Assembly: GCA_900770325.1 (NCBI GenBank)
Contig: CAAGKE010000137.1
Span: forward strand, 1 to 20,802
Source: Lachnospiraceae bacterium
GTDB taxonomy: Bacteria > Bacillota > Clostridia > Lachnospirales > Lachnospiraceae
Direction: 5' to 3'
Length of the DNA stretch: 20,802 nucleotides
This document shows positions 9,001 to 16,529 of the stretch, piece after piece (within the stretch, counting starts at the first letter, position 1; each line of letters opens with the position of its first letter). Below the pieces are notes generated by a model. It was not told where the DNA came from, did not search any database, and saw only the letters and a list, made by a program, of their open reading frames with translations. Position numbers and translations under genes: made by a program.

Positions 9001-9757
9001 TGATCTGACACGTGATATTAAGTCATTGATTTCCTATGCGGTTGGCTGCATGTTCGGTCGTTATTCTCTGGATGAGGATGGATTGGTTTATGCGGGCGGT
9101 ACCTTTGACATGAACAGGTATCATATCTTTATTCCTGATAATGACAATGTTCTTCCTATTACCGATGAGAAGTATCTGGATGATGATATTGTTCAGAGGT
9201 TCTGTGATTGGATCAGTGTTGTTTATGGAAAAGATACTTTGGAAGAGAATCTGGACTATATAGCTAAGGCATTAGGGAATAAAGAGGGTACAAGCAGAGA
9301 ATGCATTCGGAATTATTTCTTGAATGAGTTCTTTAAAGATCATTGTTCAGCATATTCAGTTACTGGTAGTGGGAAACGCCCGATTTACTGGTTATTTGAC
9401 AGTGGAAAGCAGAATGCATTCAAAGCATTGGTCTATATGCACCGCTGGGATGAGAATACGATTGGACGTGTACGTCTCTATACACATGAAATCCAGAGCA
9501 AATATGAGACTGAGATGAAGACCGTTGAGGCTGATATTAATCAAAGCACTGATAATCGTCAGATTGCCCGTGATGAAAAGCGTCTGGATCATCTGAAAAA
9601 GCAGGTGACTGAAATCAAGGAATACGATGAAAAACTGGAGCATCTTGCGCCTGAGCACATTACGATTGATTTGGATGATGGTGTAAAGGTGAATTACGAA
9701 AAAGTACAGACAGATCGTAATGGGAAGAGGTATCAGATACTTGCGCCAATTAAGTAA
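6032..9757 (+). CDS. pglX: PglX, BREX type 1 adenine-specific DNA methyltransferase
   Basis: A 1241-residue N6-adenine methyltransferase that marks host DNA at one non-palindromic site using S-adenosylmethionine. Motif I, the AdoMet-binding loop DPSMGSG, is at residues 356-362; the catalytic NPPY motif IV is at 541-544, followed by MGG. The segment after about residue 700 should hold the target-recognition domain, and the C-terminal third is helical and charged. The ATG at 6032 is preceded by AAAGGGGA. The gene is uninterrupted, with no simple repeats that would suggest phase variation. Codon use changes inside the gene: between about 8138 and 8700, 10 of 15 isoleucine codons are ATA, which are rare elsewhere in it. 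That suggests the specificity region was exchanged by recombination. The target sequence cannot be read from the gene. Confidence 0.97.
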   Translation: MNKSAIKNFAVWARNRLMNDVKTITGMYGITEKGISDPLPASTSQIQYFDIGTKQPVSLTGEDITSRKNIANSLKQAAEKSDYSTAYNLLIETTASSWFNRLAAIRYMEVNDYFDDGLRMLSSSEEGLVDPDIVATPFNSDLEFTDEERQQIITWKNNNQNNELFRFLLLKRCNRLSQSMPGLFEKKSDSSEFLLRPSYIDQDGVIYHLTHDIDEDDWKDQVQIIGWLYQYYNAELKDDTFKQLKKNNKISKERIPSATQLFTPDWIVRYMVENSLGRIYINKHISEGIYTDGLGPDEMTDYEISEKRISSEKEIADQFRWKYFIPEAHQSRIIEEQLDNEWSAEKLEPEDLTFIDPSMGSGHILVYAFDVLMRIYQLYGYTDRDAVRSILTNNLYGLDIDERAYQLAYFAVLMKARQYDRRILSRGIVPHVYAIEESNDINYAHLKYIGNKLPDSERKNGIAELERLLDDFRDAKIYGSIIKVQNYNFDSLRKFLDATDSGIGSTVKEETIGIEDTIPKIRRIIDIAEVMQRKYMVTVTNPPYMGGSNMNAKLSAYVKNNYPNSKSDLFSVFMEVCSRQIKQNGLYAMITQQSWMFLSSFEKLREKITGNTTVNMVHLGARAFDDIGGEVVQTTTFVNSGKRYPNYKGAYIRLVDFNGEQLQRQKTLEAISNHNCGYYYETCSDSFAKIPGMPVAYWTNQALLEIFSKNKIYDYSVSPSQNVTGDNGKYVRCVWEISSEKVNKKDQWIFYAKGGGYRKWWGNLVYLVNWSPQARFIYQYGDGKHASQIINKEYWYKKGITWGLITSALPSFRIMPINATFDKGGSTVIVDEDKYNLVLGLLNSKVFLVVAKIFNPTLNFQVKDIRSMPLVVDANHNRINELVENNVNVSKEDWDSFETSWDFKRHPLLPKLATGSEAVFADKDNNFGSLTYSGNKISDAFNYWKEECDNRFNQLKNNEEELNRIFIDIYGLQDELTPEEEDSDVTVRKADLTRDIKSLISYAVGCMFGRYSLDEDGLVYAGGTFDMNRYHIFIPDNDNVLPITDEKYLDDDIVQRFCDWISVVYGKDTLEENLDYIAKALGNKEGTSRECIRNYFLNEFFKDHCSAYSVTGSGKRPIYWLFDSGKQNAFKALVYMHRWDENTIGRVRLYTHEIQSKYETEMKTVEADINQSTDNRQIARDEKRLDHLKKQVTEIKEYDEKLEHLAPEHITIDLDDGVKVNYEKVQTDRNGKRYQILAPIK

Positions 9758-9799
9758 TTGAACTGTTTCATTTATGAAGTGAAATTAAAGGAGGAATGC

Positions 9800-11308
9800 A
9801 TGATGCCTGAAGACAAAGCAGTAGAGCAATTAAAGAACTCACTTTTACATTTAAGAGAGGGAGATACTGTTGAACTGAAGAAATCATCTGATCTTCCTAC
9901 TTCTTTCTGGGAAACATATTCTTCTTTCTCAAATACCAATGGAGGTCTGATTGTACTTGGTGTTTATGAGCAGAAAGAAGAAAATGAAATTCTTGGTGTA
10001 AACCATCCGGAACATATTCTTGAAACGTTATGGAATAACTTTTCTAATCCGGAAAAGGTTAGCTTCCGGACTGTGAACAATCAGGACGTATCTACTGCTG
10101 TTATAGATGATAAAACAGTTGTTCTGGTTCATGTCAATGAAGCTCCAGACGGCAAGAAGCCTGTTTATATTAACGGAAAAATGGAGAATTCCTATATTCG
10201 TACTGGCGATGGTGACCGTAGAGCAACCAAAGATGAGATAGCTGCATTTTTGCGGAATGCAAAACCGGGAATGGATGCCCTTGCTGCAGATAGATGCACC
10301 ATGGAAGATCTTGATGATGATTCTATACTGGTGTTCAAGCAGATTGTTAACAGCAGATTTCCAAAGAAGAAGTATCTGGAAATGAATAATCTGGATTTTC
10401 TCATTGAAATCGGCGGCTGTATCAAGAACCGTGCAACAAATAAGATTGAAGTACTAAGAGGTACCTTGCTTTTCTTTGGAAAGGTAAATTCAATTAAAGA
10501 ATATTACCCTCATTTCCATTTGGATTACTTCAACCGGAAAGGGAATAACCCCAGATGGATTGATCGAGTTTCAGATGATGAGCCCGGCGATGTTGAAATG
10601 AATCTTTTCAATTTCTATCGCATCGTAGATGAAAAACTAAAGAATCTGCTTATGGATTCATTTAAGCTTGATGAAAACCAGGTAAGGGTTGCTCCCTCAG
10701 ATTTTGATGAAACTATCCGTGAATGCCTTGTTAATTGTCTGGCACATGCTGACTATGCACAGGGGTATCCATCATTAAAGATTGAAGCATATGACGGATG
10801 GTTTCGGTTCTTTAATCCTGGACAAATGCTGATATCAGAAGAACAGTTTAGACTTGGCGGAGATTCCAGGCCAAGAAACGAAATTGTAATGAAAATGTTC
10901 CGGTTAATCGGTGCATCCGAAAGACAGGGATTTGGCGGCCCATTGATTTTTAAGGCTGCCCAGAGAAATGATTTCAGGCAGCCGGAAGTGGATACTAATC
11001 TGGAACATACGGAAGTGCGTGTATGGGATATAGATCTGGCTGATTCTTATCCTGAACTTACTTCTACTGAAAAGAATGCTCTGCGATATATTACAAAAGG
11101 AAGGGGAGAAACCTCCATAAAAAATATCAAAGAAGTGACAAAAGTGAACGACTATCAAACGCGAAAGGCTTTGAAGGTGTTGGAAGATAAAAATATTATT
11201 ACTAAGGTTGGAAATGGTTCTTCTACAAGATATGTATTAAAAGAAGGATCCAAGGAATTTGTTACTCAGCTGCAGATCCTTCTGGATGTCCTGAAGAATC
11301 GAGCGTAG
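9800..11308 (+). CDS. AlbA_2 (Schlafen-type) / HATPase_c_4 / winged-helix protein inside the BREX operon
   Basis: A 502-residue protein of the COG2865 type. Domains: an AlbA_2 putative nucleic-acid-binding domain at about residues 10-155 (VELKKS at 24-29; NTNGGLIVLGV at 45-55); a middle region; a GHKL-like HATPase_c_4 domain with ECLVNCLAHADY near 308-319 and a RQGFGGPLIF segment about 60 residues on; and a C-terminal winged helix-turn-helix from about 420 (LTSTEKNALRYI). Such proteins are usually annotated as transcriptional regulators or RecG-related ATP-binding proteins; their biochemistry is poorly known. Start: AAAGGAGG (9787-9794) serves ATG 9800 or 9803; the frame is open upstream to 9758 but has no such site. 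It is not a core BREX gene, yet lies between pglX and pglZ on the same strand. A 148-base gap with an 11-bp repeat array follows it. I infer a regulator or accessory defence protein. Confidence 0.85.
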   Translation: MMPEDKAVEQLKNSLLHLREGDTVELKKSSDLPTSFWETYSSFSNTNGGLIVLGVYEQKEENEILGVNHPEHILETLWNNFSNPEKVSFRTVNNQDVSTAVIDDKTVVLVHVNEAPDGKKPVYINGKMENSYIRTGDGDRRATKDEIAAFLRNAKPGMDALAADRCTMEDLDDDSILVFKQIVNSRFPKKKYLEMNNLDFLIEIGGCIKNRATNKIEVLRGTLLFFGKVNSIKEYYPHFHLDYFNRKGNNPRWIDRVSDDEPGDVEMNLFNFYRIVDEKLKNLLMDSFKLDENQVRVAPSDFDETIRECLVNCLAHADYAQGYPSLKIEAYDGWFRFFNPGQMLISEEQFRLGGDSRPRNEIVMKMFRLIGASERQGFGGPLIFKAAQRNDFRQPEVDTNLEHTEVRVWDIDLADSYPELTSTEKNALRYITKGRGETSIKNIKEVTKVNDYQTRKALKVLEDKNIITKVGNGSSTRYVLKEGSKEFVTQLQILLDVLKNRA

Positions 11309-11315
11309 TAACGGG

Positions 11316-11335
11316 ATCATTTGATAATCATTTGA
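11316..11335. repeat. Two 11-bp-spaced ATCATTTGA repeats
   Basis: ATCATTTGA occurs at 11316-11324 and again at 11327-11335, 11 bases apart. The same motif recurs three times at 11403-11433. Each is an imperfect palindrome of the form ATCA-TT-TGAT. They start seven bases after the stop of the AlbA_2 gene. Confidence 0.8.
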
Positions 11336-11402
11336 AATCCTTGCGGATTTTGAACTGGGAGTGCAGAAAAAGGCTTAAATAAGCAGGATACATACATCAC
11401 GA

Positions 11403-11433
11403 ATCATTTGATGATCATTCGAAGATCATTTGA
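11403..11433. repeat. Three 11-bp-spaced ATCATTTGA repeats before pglZ
   Basis: Copies begin at 11403, 11414 (one mismatch, ATCATTCGA) and 11425, exactly 11 bases apart. They end 23 bases before the pglZ start. Spacing of one helical turn puts all copies on the same DNA face, as in operators for cooperatively binding proteins. No convincing -35/-10 pair was found in the gap, so the array could act on mRNA read-through, on an unseen promoter or on DNA structure. Confidence 0.8.
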
Positions 11434-11456
11434 ATGGTTAAAATACAGGTGAAAAT

Positions 11457-14012
11457 ATGGATGAATTAAATCTTTCAGAAATAGAAAAGAAACTAAATAC
11501 GGTATTTGAGTCTGGCGAAAGACTTGTCTTCTGGTATGATCCGGAAGGCTCTTTTGTTGATTCTGTAAATCACCTGAATCTGAAAGATGTAAAGATATGG
11601 CATCTGACGGAAAAAAATGCTTATCGAACTAAACTGCTGCTGGAACATGAAGATCCAGAAAGTAAGTATTTGATCTATGCTCCATTTGAAAAGCCAGATG
11701 CTGCACATAACCATCTGGAAGATACAGTGCTTTATTCCAAACGATTCTATGCGGACAGACTATCTTTGATAGTTGCTGATATTGGTCTGCCAGCTTCCTT
11801 TCGGAACGAAATCCAGAAACTTTCTGCATTCTTTGGAATAGGTAAAAAGCCAACTAAAGCATGTAACGTTCGTACAAATGCATTTATCGAAACAGCAAAA
11901 GAAATCGATCTTGCAGATAAGGAACCTGAATTTGCATCAATCCTTGCCATGTGCATTATTAGTAAGTCAAAAAATATTACTGAGGATGATTTATTCTATG
12001 CTGTACTTTCTTCTGGAAATATTGAAGAACAGACCATCATTAAAGAATTTGAAAATTTAGGACTGGCAGAAGACTTCTGGGATCTTTGTGAAAGCAGATA
12101 TGGATATAACGATCCCAAGGCAACATTACTGAAGTTTGTACTATCACTGTTTGCCGTTTACACAGCAAAAGACCTGTCCAATCCACCTGCTTCCTGGCGA
12201 ATATTCAATCAGTCGGGAATGAAAGAAAAGGCTTCTTCCATCAGTGTACTGCTTGAGAACATGATGAATAATGTCAGATATCAGGAATGCTTTAATAATC
12301 TATCTGATCTTGCTGCTAATAGATTAAATGCGGAAACATTTCTCGCCAGCCAGCCAATTGAAGAACTTCTGAAGGTACAGTCTTTTCGTATTGTAGATCA
12401 AGAAATCATTCACTGGATCATTGATCGTGAAAGAGCGGAAGAGCAAAATGCATCTTTGAATGGTTTTGATATTCCATCAATCTGTGAGATGCGTACTAAG
12501 ATGCATTTTGGTTCAGAGTTTGAACGGGAATATGCATTATTGTTAGCAGGATATCATCTACTGTCTGCTTCCGGTTATAAACCAAAGACAGAATTAAAGA
12601 ATCAGATTGTTTCTTATATAGAAAATGATTATCAGATTGACAACAGCTATCGCAAGTTAATCTATGCACTGGACAGTATTGAAGACACATCAAAATTTGA
12701 AGATCTGATTACTTTGCTTCAGAATATTTATCAAAATGACTATCTGGAAAAGACCACACAGGCATGGAATTCTGCGTTTGAAAAGAATAATTTTGAAAAG
12801 GTAATCCCTACACAGAATGATTTTTATAGAACCTATGTTTCTGGAAAAGGGAAAACGGTTGTCATTATTTCCGATGCATTCCGTTACGAAACGGGAAGAG
12901 AACTGGCAAATAAGCTTACTCAGGATCCAAACTGTGATGTAAAACTGGATGCAATAATGGGGCCGATTCCTTCCTATACCGATCTTGGCATGCCTAGGCT
13001 GCTGCCTCATCACCAAATGGATATGACAGAGAACTACGAGGTACTTGCAGATGGTATGTCGACAAAAGGCACACTGGCAAGAGAAAAGATCCTGCAGAAG
13101 CGTGAGCCGAATTCAACAGCCATGCAGTATGAGGATGCAGTGAATGCTAAGGTGATGGATCTAAGAGCTAAGATCACTGGAAAACAGGTGATCTATATTT
13201 ATCACAATACAATTGATGATACAGGTGAGCATCATAACGAAAGAGATGTTTTCACTGCATGTGATAGGGCTATTAGTGATATTTTCAGTCTGATTAAGCG
13301 CATGTCTAAAGGTTGCAATGTCCAGCACTTTGTAGTTACAGCAGATCATGGCTTTATTTACAGCCGGAAGAATGTAACTGAAACAGATAAACTGGAGAAC
13401 AAGGCATCAAAGAGTGCAAAAACAGACCGCCGTTTCATTATTGACCAGGAAAAGCTTGAGGCGGATGGCGTATTCTGCATGTCACTTGGAAAATCACTTA
13501 ATAACGATGATCCCAGATGGGTGATGTTACCAAAAGGAATGAGTGTATTTAAAACACAGGGCGGCGGCATGAACTATGTACATGGAGGCTCTTCCCCACA
13601 GGAGCTGATCGTACCTGTGATCAATATATATACACAGAAGGGAAAAGTCGATACAACGGATGTTACACTTACACTTGTAACTCCGATTCATAAAATTACC
13701 AATCTGAAAGTAAAGCTGAAATTCTTCCAGCCACGAGCAGTCAGCGATACGGTAAAGAAAGCAGATTTCAGGATTCACTTTGAATCCGAGGATGGAGAGA
13801 TGATTTCTAATGAAGTCATCATTTCAGCAGATTCAACTTATCAGAATCCTACTGCTAGAGAATATGAACTAACATTTAACTTCAAGAGAAAGTCTTATGA
13901 TAATAACGAGCATCGTTATTTCTTGAAGATTGTCAACGATAAGACAGGAGCTGAAGTGTTCAGCAATCAGGTAATCATGGATCTTCCATTTACCAATGAT
14001 TTTGGTTTTTAA
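11457..14012 (+). CDS. pglZ: PglZ, BREX type 1 alkaline-phosphatase-superfamily protein
   Basis: An 851-residue protein, normal length for PglZ of type 1 BREX. The PglZ domain, a member of the alkaline phosphatase superfamily of metal-dependent phosphoesterases, begins near residue 465. VVIISDAFRYE carries the metal-binding Asp at 473, and VTADHGFIYS carries the Asp630-His631 pair of the second metal site. An HNTID element and a GEHHNERDVF segment lie between them (about residues 583-600). The N-terminal half is helical, and the C-terminal ~120 residues are beta-rich (residue 730 onward). PglZ is indispensable for BREX activity; a phosphodiesterase or nuclease role has been suggested, and a role in controlling PglX. 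Start ATG has AGGTG upstream. A 148-base gap separates it from the preceding gene, unlike the tight spacing elsewhere, so separate control is possible. Confidence 0.97.
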   Translation: MDELNLSEIEKKLNTVFESGERLVFWYDPEGSFVDSVNHLNLKDVKIWHLTEKNAYRTKLLLEHEDPESKYLIYAPFEKPDAAHNHLEDTVLYSKRFYADRLSLIVADIGLPASFRNEIQKLSAFFGIGKKPTKACNVRTNAFIETAKEIDLADKEPEFASILAMCIISKSKNITEDDLFYAVLSSGNIEEQTIIKEFENLGLAEDFWDLCESRYGYNDPKATLLKFVLSLFAVYTAKDLSNPPASWRIFNQSGMKEKASSISVLLENMMNNVRYQECFNNLSDLAANRLNAETFLASQPIEELLKVQSFRIVDQEIIHWIIDRERAEEQNASLNGFDIPSICEMRTKMHFGSEFEREYALLLAGYHLLSASGYKPKTELKNQIVSYIENDYQIDNSYRKLIYALDSIEDTSKFEDLITLLQNIYQNDYLEKTTQAWNSAFEKNNFEKVIPTQNDFYRTYVSGKGKTVVIISDAFRYETGRELANKLTQDPNCDVKLDAIMGPIPSYTDLGMPRLLPHHQMDMTENYEVLADGMSTKGTLAREKILQKREPNSTAMQYEDAVNAKVMDLRAKITGKQVIYIYHNTIDDTGEHHNERDVFTACDRAISDIFSLIKRMSKGCNVQHFVVTADHGFIYSRKNVTETDKLENKASKSAKTDRRFIIDQEKLEADGVFCMSLGKSLNNDDPRWVMLPKGMSVFKTQGGGMNYVHGGSSPQELIVPVINIYTQKGKVDTTDVTLTLVTPIHKITNLKVKLKFFQPRAVSDTVKKADFRIHFESEDGEMISNEVIISADSTYQNPTAREYELTFNFKRKSYDNNEHRYFLKIVNDKTGAEVFSNQVIMDLPFTNDFGF

Positions 14013-14027
14013 AAATGGGGTACATCA

Positions 14028-16085
14028 ATGACAGAAATACAGGAAATAGACAAAAGAGAAGTGATCAAGGCGAAACTGCGGCAGAGCTTTGATGGAAAAA
14101 TTGTAAGAAAGGATTTGACGCAAAAAATCAAGGAAGGAGCAAATGTTCCTACCTATGTTCTAGAGTTTCTTTTAGGACAATACTGCAGCTCAGATGATGA
14201 AGAGATTATCCAGGAAGGCGTAGAAACTGTTAAAAAGATTCTTGCAGATAACTTTGTGCGTCCTGATGAAGCAGAAAAGGTTCTTGCGTTACTGAGGCAG
14301 CGGGGAAGCTTTACTGTCATTGATCGTATTTCTGTCATACTTGATTTAAAGAATGATGAATACAAAGCTGAGTTTTCTAATCTTGGATTGAAATATATTC
14401 CTGTAGATGAAGAATATCCATCAAAATATGATCGCTTACTTTGTGGTGGAATCTGGTGCATTGTACAGCTTTCTTATCAGTATGATGAAGAAGACAAAAA
14501 GGGATCACCGATTCATATTGATAAGCTGACACCAATTCAGATGCCGCATGTTGATATCAACGAATATAAGCAGGGCAGAAAGGCATTCACAGAGGAAGAA
14601 TGGATGGATGTCATCATGCGGTCTGTCGGAATGGAGCCTGATAAGCTTTCTCTGCGCGAAAAATGGTTACTTCTTGCTAGAATCATTCCGCTTGTAGAAA
14701 ATAATTTCAATCTCTGTGAACTTGGCCCTAGAAGTACTGGCAAAAGCTATATCTATAAGGAAATTTCTCCTAACAGTATTCTGGTATCAGGAGGACAGAC
14801 CACAGTTGCAAATCTCTTTTACAACATGTCTACCAAGCAGGTCGGTCTTGTAGGCTTATGGGACTGTGTAGCATTTGATGAGGTTGCAGGAATTAAGTTT
14901 AAAGATAAAGACGGCGTGCAGATCATGAAGGATTATATGGCATCCGGATCCTTTGCTCGCGGCAAAGAAGAAAAATCTGCAACAGCATCCATGGTGTTCG
15001 TTGGCAACATCAATCAAAGTGTTGATGTATTGCTGAAAACATCCAGCCTCTTTGATCCATTTCCGCCGGAAATGGGAACGGATACTGCATTTCTGGATCG
15101 TATGCATGCGTATATCCCGGGCTGGGAGATTCCAAAGTTCAGACCCGAGCATTTTACACAGGACTATGGATTTATTACAGACTATTTTGCAGAAGTGTGC
15201 AGAGAACTTAGAAAAGAATCATTCGGAGATTCTATCGAAAAGTACTTCCGCTTAGGAAATAATCTTAATCAGCGGGATACCATTGCTGTCCGCAAGATGG
15301 TTGATGGCTTCATCAAGATCATGTATCCGGATGGAGAATTCACGAAAGAACAATTAGAAGGAATTCTCAGACTTTCACTTGAACTGCGAAGAAGAGTCAA
15401 AGAACAGCTAAAAAAGCTTGGTGGCATGGAATTCTATGATGTGAACTTCAGCTACATTGATAATGAAACATTCGAAGAAAAATATGTAACCGTGCCTGAA
15501 CAGGGCGGTGGAACACTGATTCCTGAAGGGGTCTGCAACCCAGGACAAGTCTATACCGTATCAAGAGGATCGAATGGAATGATTGGCGTATTCCGCTTGG
15601 AAAGCCAGATGCTGCCTGGAAATGGTAAATTTAAGAATACAGGATTAGGTACAAATCGCAGTAGCAAGGAAGCAGTAGAGACAGCCTTCAACTGGTTAAA
15701 GGCTAATGCTTCTCGTATCAGTGGGCGTGTTAGTACTACGAATAAGGATTACATCATTGACTACAGAGATCTGCAGGGAATTGGCATGACAGATAAGCTT
15801 ACATTGCCTACTGTTATTGCTATCTGCTCTATTGCTATTGGAAAGCCAACAGTTTCTTCTTTAGCTGTGCTTGGAGATATTAGCATTGCTGGTACTGTCA
15901 GCAAAGTTGATAACCTTGCAGACACATTACAGGTATGCATTGATAGCGGTGCAAAAAAGGTGTTGCTGCCTATTACTTCTGCAACGGATCTTGGAGCTGT
16001 GCCAGCAGAACTTGTTGGAAAGTTTAATCTGATTTTCTATCAAAACGCAGAAGATGCAGTGTTTAAAGCTTTGGGCGTTGAATGA
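14028..16085 (+). CDS. brxL: BrxL, AAA+ ATPase with Lon-like C-terminal domain
   Basis: A 685-residue protein closing the BREX operon, 15 bases after pglZ. The central AAA+ domain shows Walker A GPRSTGKS at residues 233-240 and Walker B with D284-E285 (CVAFDEVAG), followed by a sensor-type VFVGNIN strand. The last ~190 residues resemble the Lon protease domain (GDISIAGTVSKVDNLADTL, then KKVLLPITSATDL). The Lon catalytic dyad is not visible: KLTLP (590-594) stands where Lon has GPSAG, and Ala631 where Lon has its Lys. BrxL is reported to assemble as an MCM-like ring on DNA and is needed for phage exclusion but not host methylation. Initiation site is weak (GGGG before ATG). No terminator was found within the following ~60 bases. 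Confidence 0.96.
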   Translation: MTEIQEIDKREVIKAKLRQSFDGKIVRKDLTQKIKEGANVPTYVLEFLLGQYCSSDDEEIIQEGVETVKKILADNFVRPDEAEKVLALLRQRGSFTVIDRISVILDLKNDEYKAEFSNLGLKYIPVDEEYPSKYDRLLCGGIWCIVQLSYQYDEEDKKGSPIHIDKLTPIQMPHVDINEYKQGRKAFTEEEWMDVIMRSVGMEPDKLSLREKWLLLARIIPLVENNFNLCELGPRSTGKSYIYKEISPNSILVSGGQTTVANLFYNMSTKQVGLVGLWDCVAFDEVAGIKFKDKDGVQIMKDYMASGSFARGKEEKSATASMVFVGNINQSVDVLLKTSSLFDPFPPEMGTDTAFLDRMHAYIPGWEIPKFRPEHFTQDYGFITDYFAEVCRELRKESFGDSIEKYFRLGNNLNQRDTIAVRKMVDGFIKIMYPDGEFTKEQLEGILRLSLELRRRVKEQLKKLGGMEFYDVNFSYIDNETFEEKYVTVPEQGGGTLIPEGVCNPGQVYTVSRGSNGMIGVFRLESQMLPGNGKFKNTGLGTNRSSKEAVETAFNWLKANASRISGRVSTTNKDYIIDYRDLQGIGMTDKLTLPTVIAICSIAIGKPTVSSLAVLGDISIAGTVSKVDNLADTLQVCIDSGAKKVLLPITSATDLGAVPAELVGKFNLIFYQNAEDAVFKALGVE

Positions 16086-16149
16086 TCTGCACTTAATCCT
16101 TTGTGAACCAAATCCTGTTTAGTTTTGTGCTTTCTTTTGCGCCATCCTT

Positions 16150-16225
16150 TAATGCCTGTTTCACTGCCGATGCCGTTTACAAATCACTTCTGTGTAAAGG
16201 CGAACATCAGCAGCGGCGGCAGAAT
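16150..16225. repeat. 76-bp direct repeat flanking the BREX island, right copy
   Basis: Matches 621-696 with three C-to-T differences. One of them turns the TGG of the permease frame (minus strand) into a TGA stop at 16184-16186. It begins 64 bases after the brxL stop. Beyond 16225 the sequence continues as permease here but not in the left copy, so 16225/696 is a sharp junction. Confidence 0.85.
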
Positions 16226-16348
16226 GATGACTGTGCTGGCCGCCATGACCAGGGACCAGTTGGTGTCGTAAGCGTCGCCTTTAATGAAGAATGCGCGCAG
16301 CCCCTGGGAGATCATGTATTTCGACGGATCGTTGGTAATCAGGGACAT
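16150..16348 (-). pseudogene. 3' fragment of carbohydrate ABC-transporter permease (right copy), with premature stop
   Basis: The minus-strand frame gives about 54 codons from an ATG at 16348: ITNDPSKYMISQGLRAFF, then NWSLVMAASTVIILPPLLM, then FAFTQK and TGA. After that stop it continues as FVNGIGSETGIKG, the normal end of the protein. It is the last cytoplasmic loop and last membrane helix of a MalG/UgpE-type CUT1 sugar permease. Compared with the left copy at 613-696 it is longer upstream but has the internal stop and no normal end codon. The 5' part of the gene is absent: upstream lies an unrelated 28-codon ORF. It is a non-functional remnant at the right edge of the BREX island. Confidence 0.75.
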
Positions 16349-16435
16349 TCAATCTGATCTGCCAATGACCATTTCATATGAGGCGTAACACGGGGCAGGA
16401 TCATTGATGACTTCAAATATCATCTGTTCATTCAT
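16349..16435 (-). CDS. Orphan 28-residue ORF, possibly the head of a truncated gene
   Basis: ATG at 16435 follows AAAGGTGG by eight bases, a good ribosome-binding site, and the frame runs 28 codons (MNEQMIFEVINDPAPCYASY...) to TGA at 16349-16351. The permease fragment begins at the very next base. I do not recognise the peptide. The good initiation signal with so short a product suggests the 5' end of a gene whose body was lost when the permease fragment became joined to it; a genuine small protein is less likely. Confidence 0.35.
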   Translation of the reverse strand: MNEQMIFEVINDPAPCYASYEMVIGRSD

Positions 16436-16494
16436 GCGTCGTTCCACCTTTTGTTGTAGTATGCGCACTGCCGACAGCTTCTCAGTAGGGCACA

Positions 16495-16514
16495 TTCCGT
16501 CATGTTCCGTCATG
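16495..16514. repeat. Tandem 10-bp repeat upstream of the deoD promoter
   Basis: TTCCGTCATG occurs twice back to back, ending 15 bases before the -35 box. Exact tandem copies one helical turn apart just upstream of a promoter could bind an activator, but two copies may also be chance. Confidence 0.45.
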
Positions 16515-16529
16515 CTTTCAAATTTTTTA

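Noticed and set aside
6032..9757. PglX as a stand-alone type IIG restriction-modification enzyme
   Set aside because: No nuclease motif is visible at the N-terminus, and the gene sits within a full BREX operon in the pglX position.
11316..11433. Repeats considered as a CRISPR array
   Set aside because: The units are 9-11 bp with no spacers of 30 bp or so, and no cas genes are present.
12690..13016. 108-codon minus-strand frame within pglZ
   Set aside because: Lies over the catalytic core of PglZ, has no plausible ribosome-binding site or family features.
16103..16357. 84-codon plus-strand frame after brxL
   Set aside because: Antisense to the permease fragment. Its resemblance to the frame at 541-912 only reflects the 76-bp repeat.
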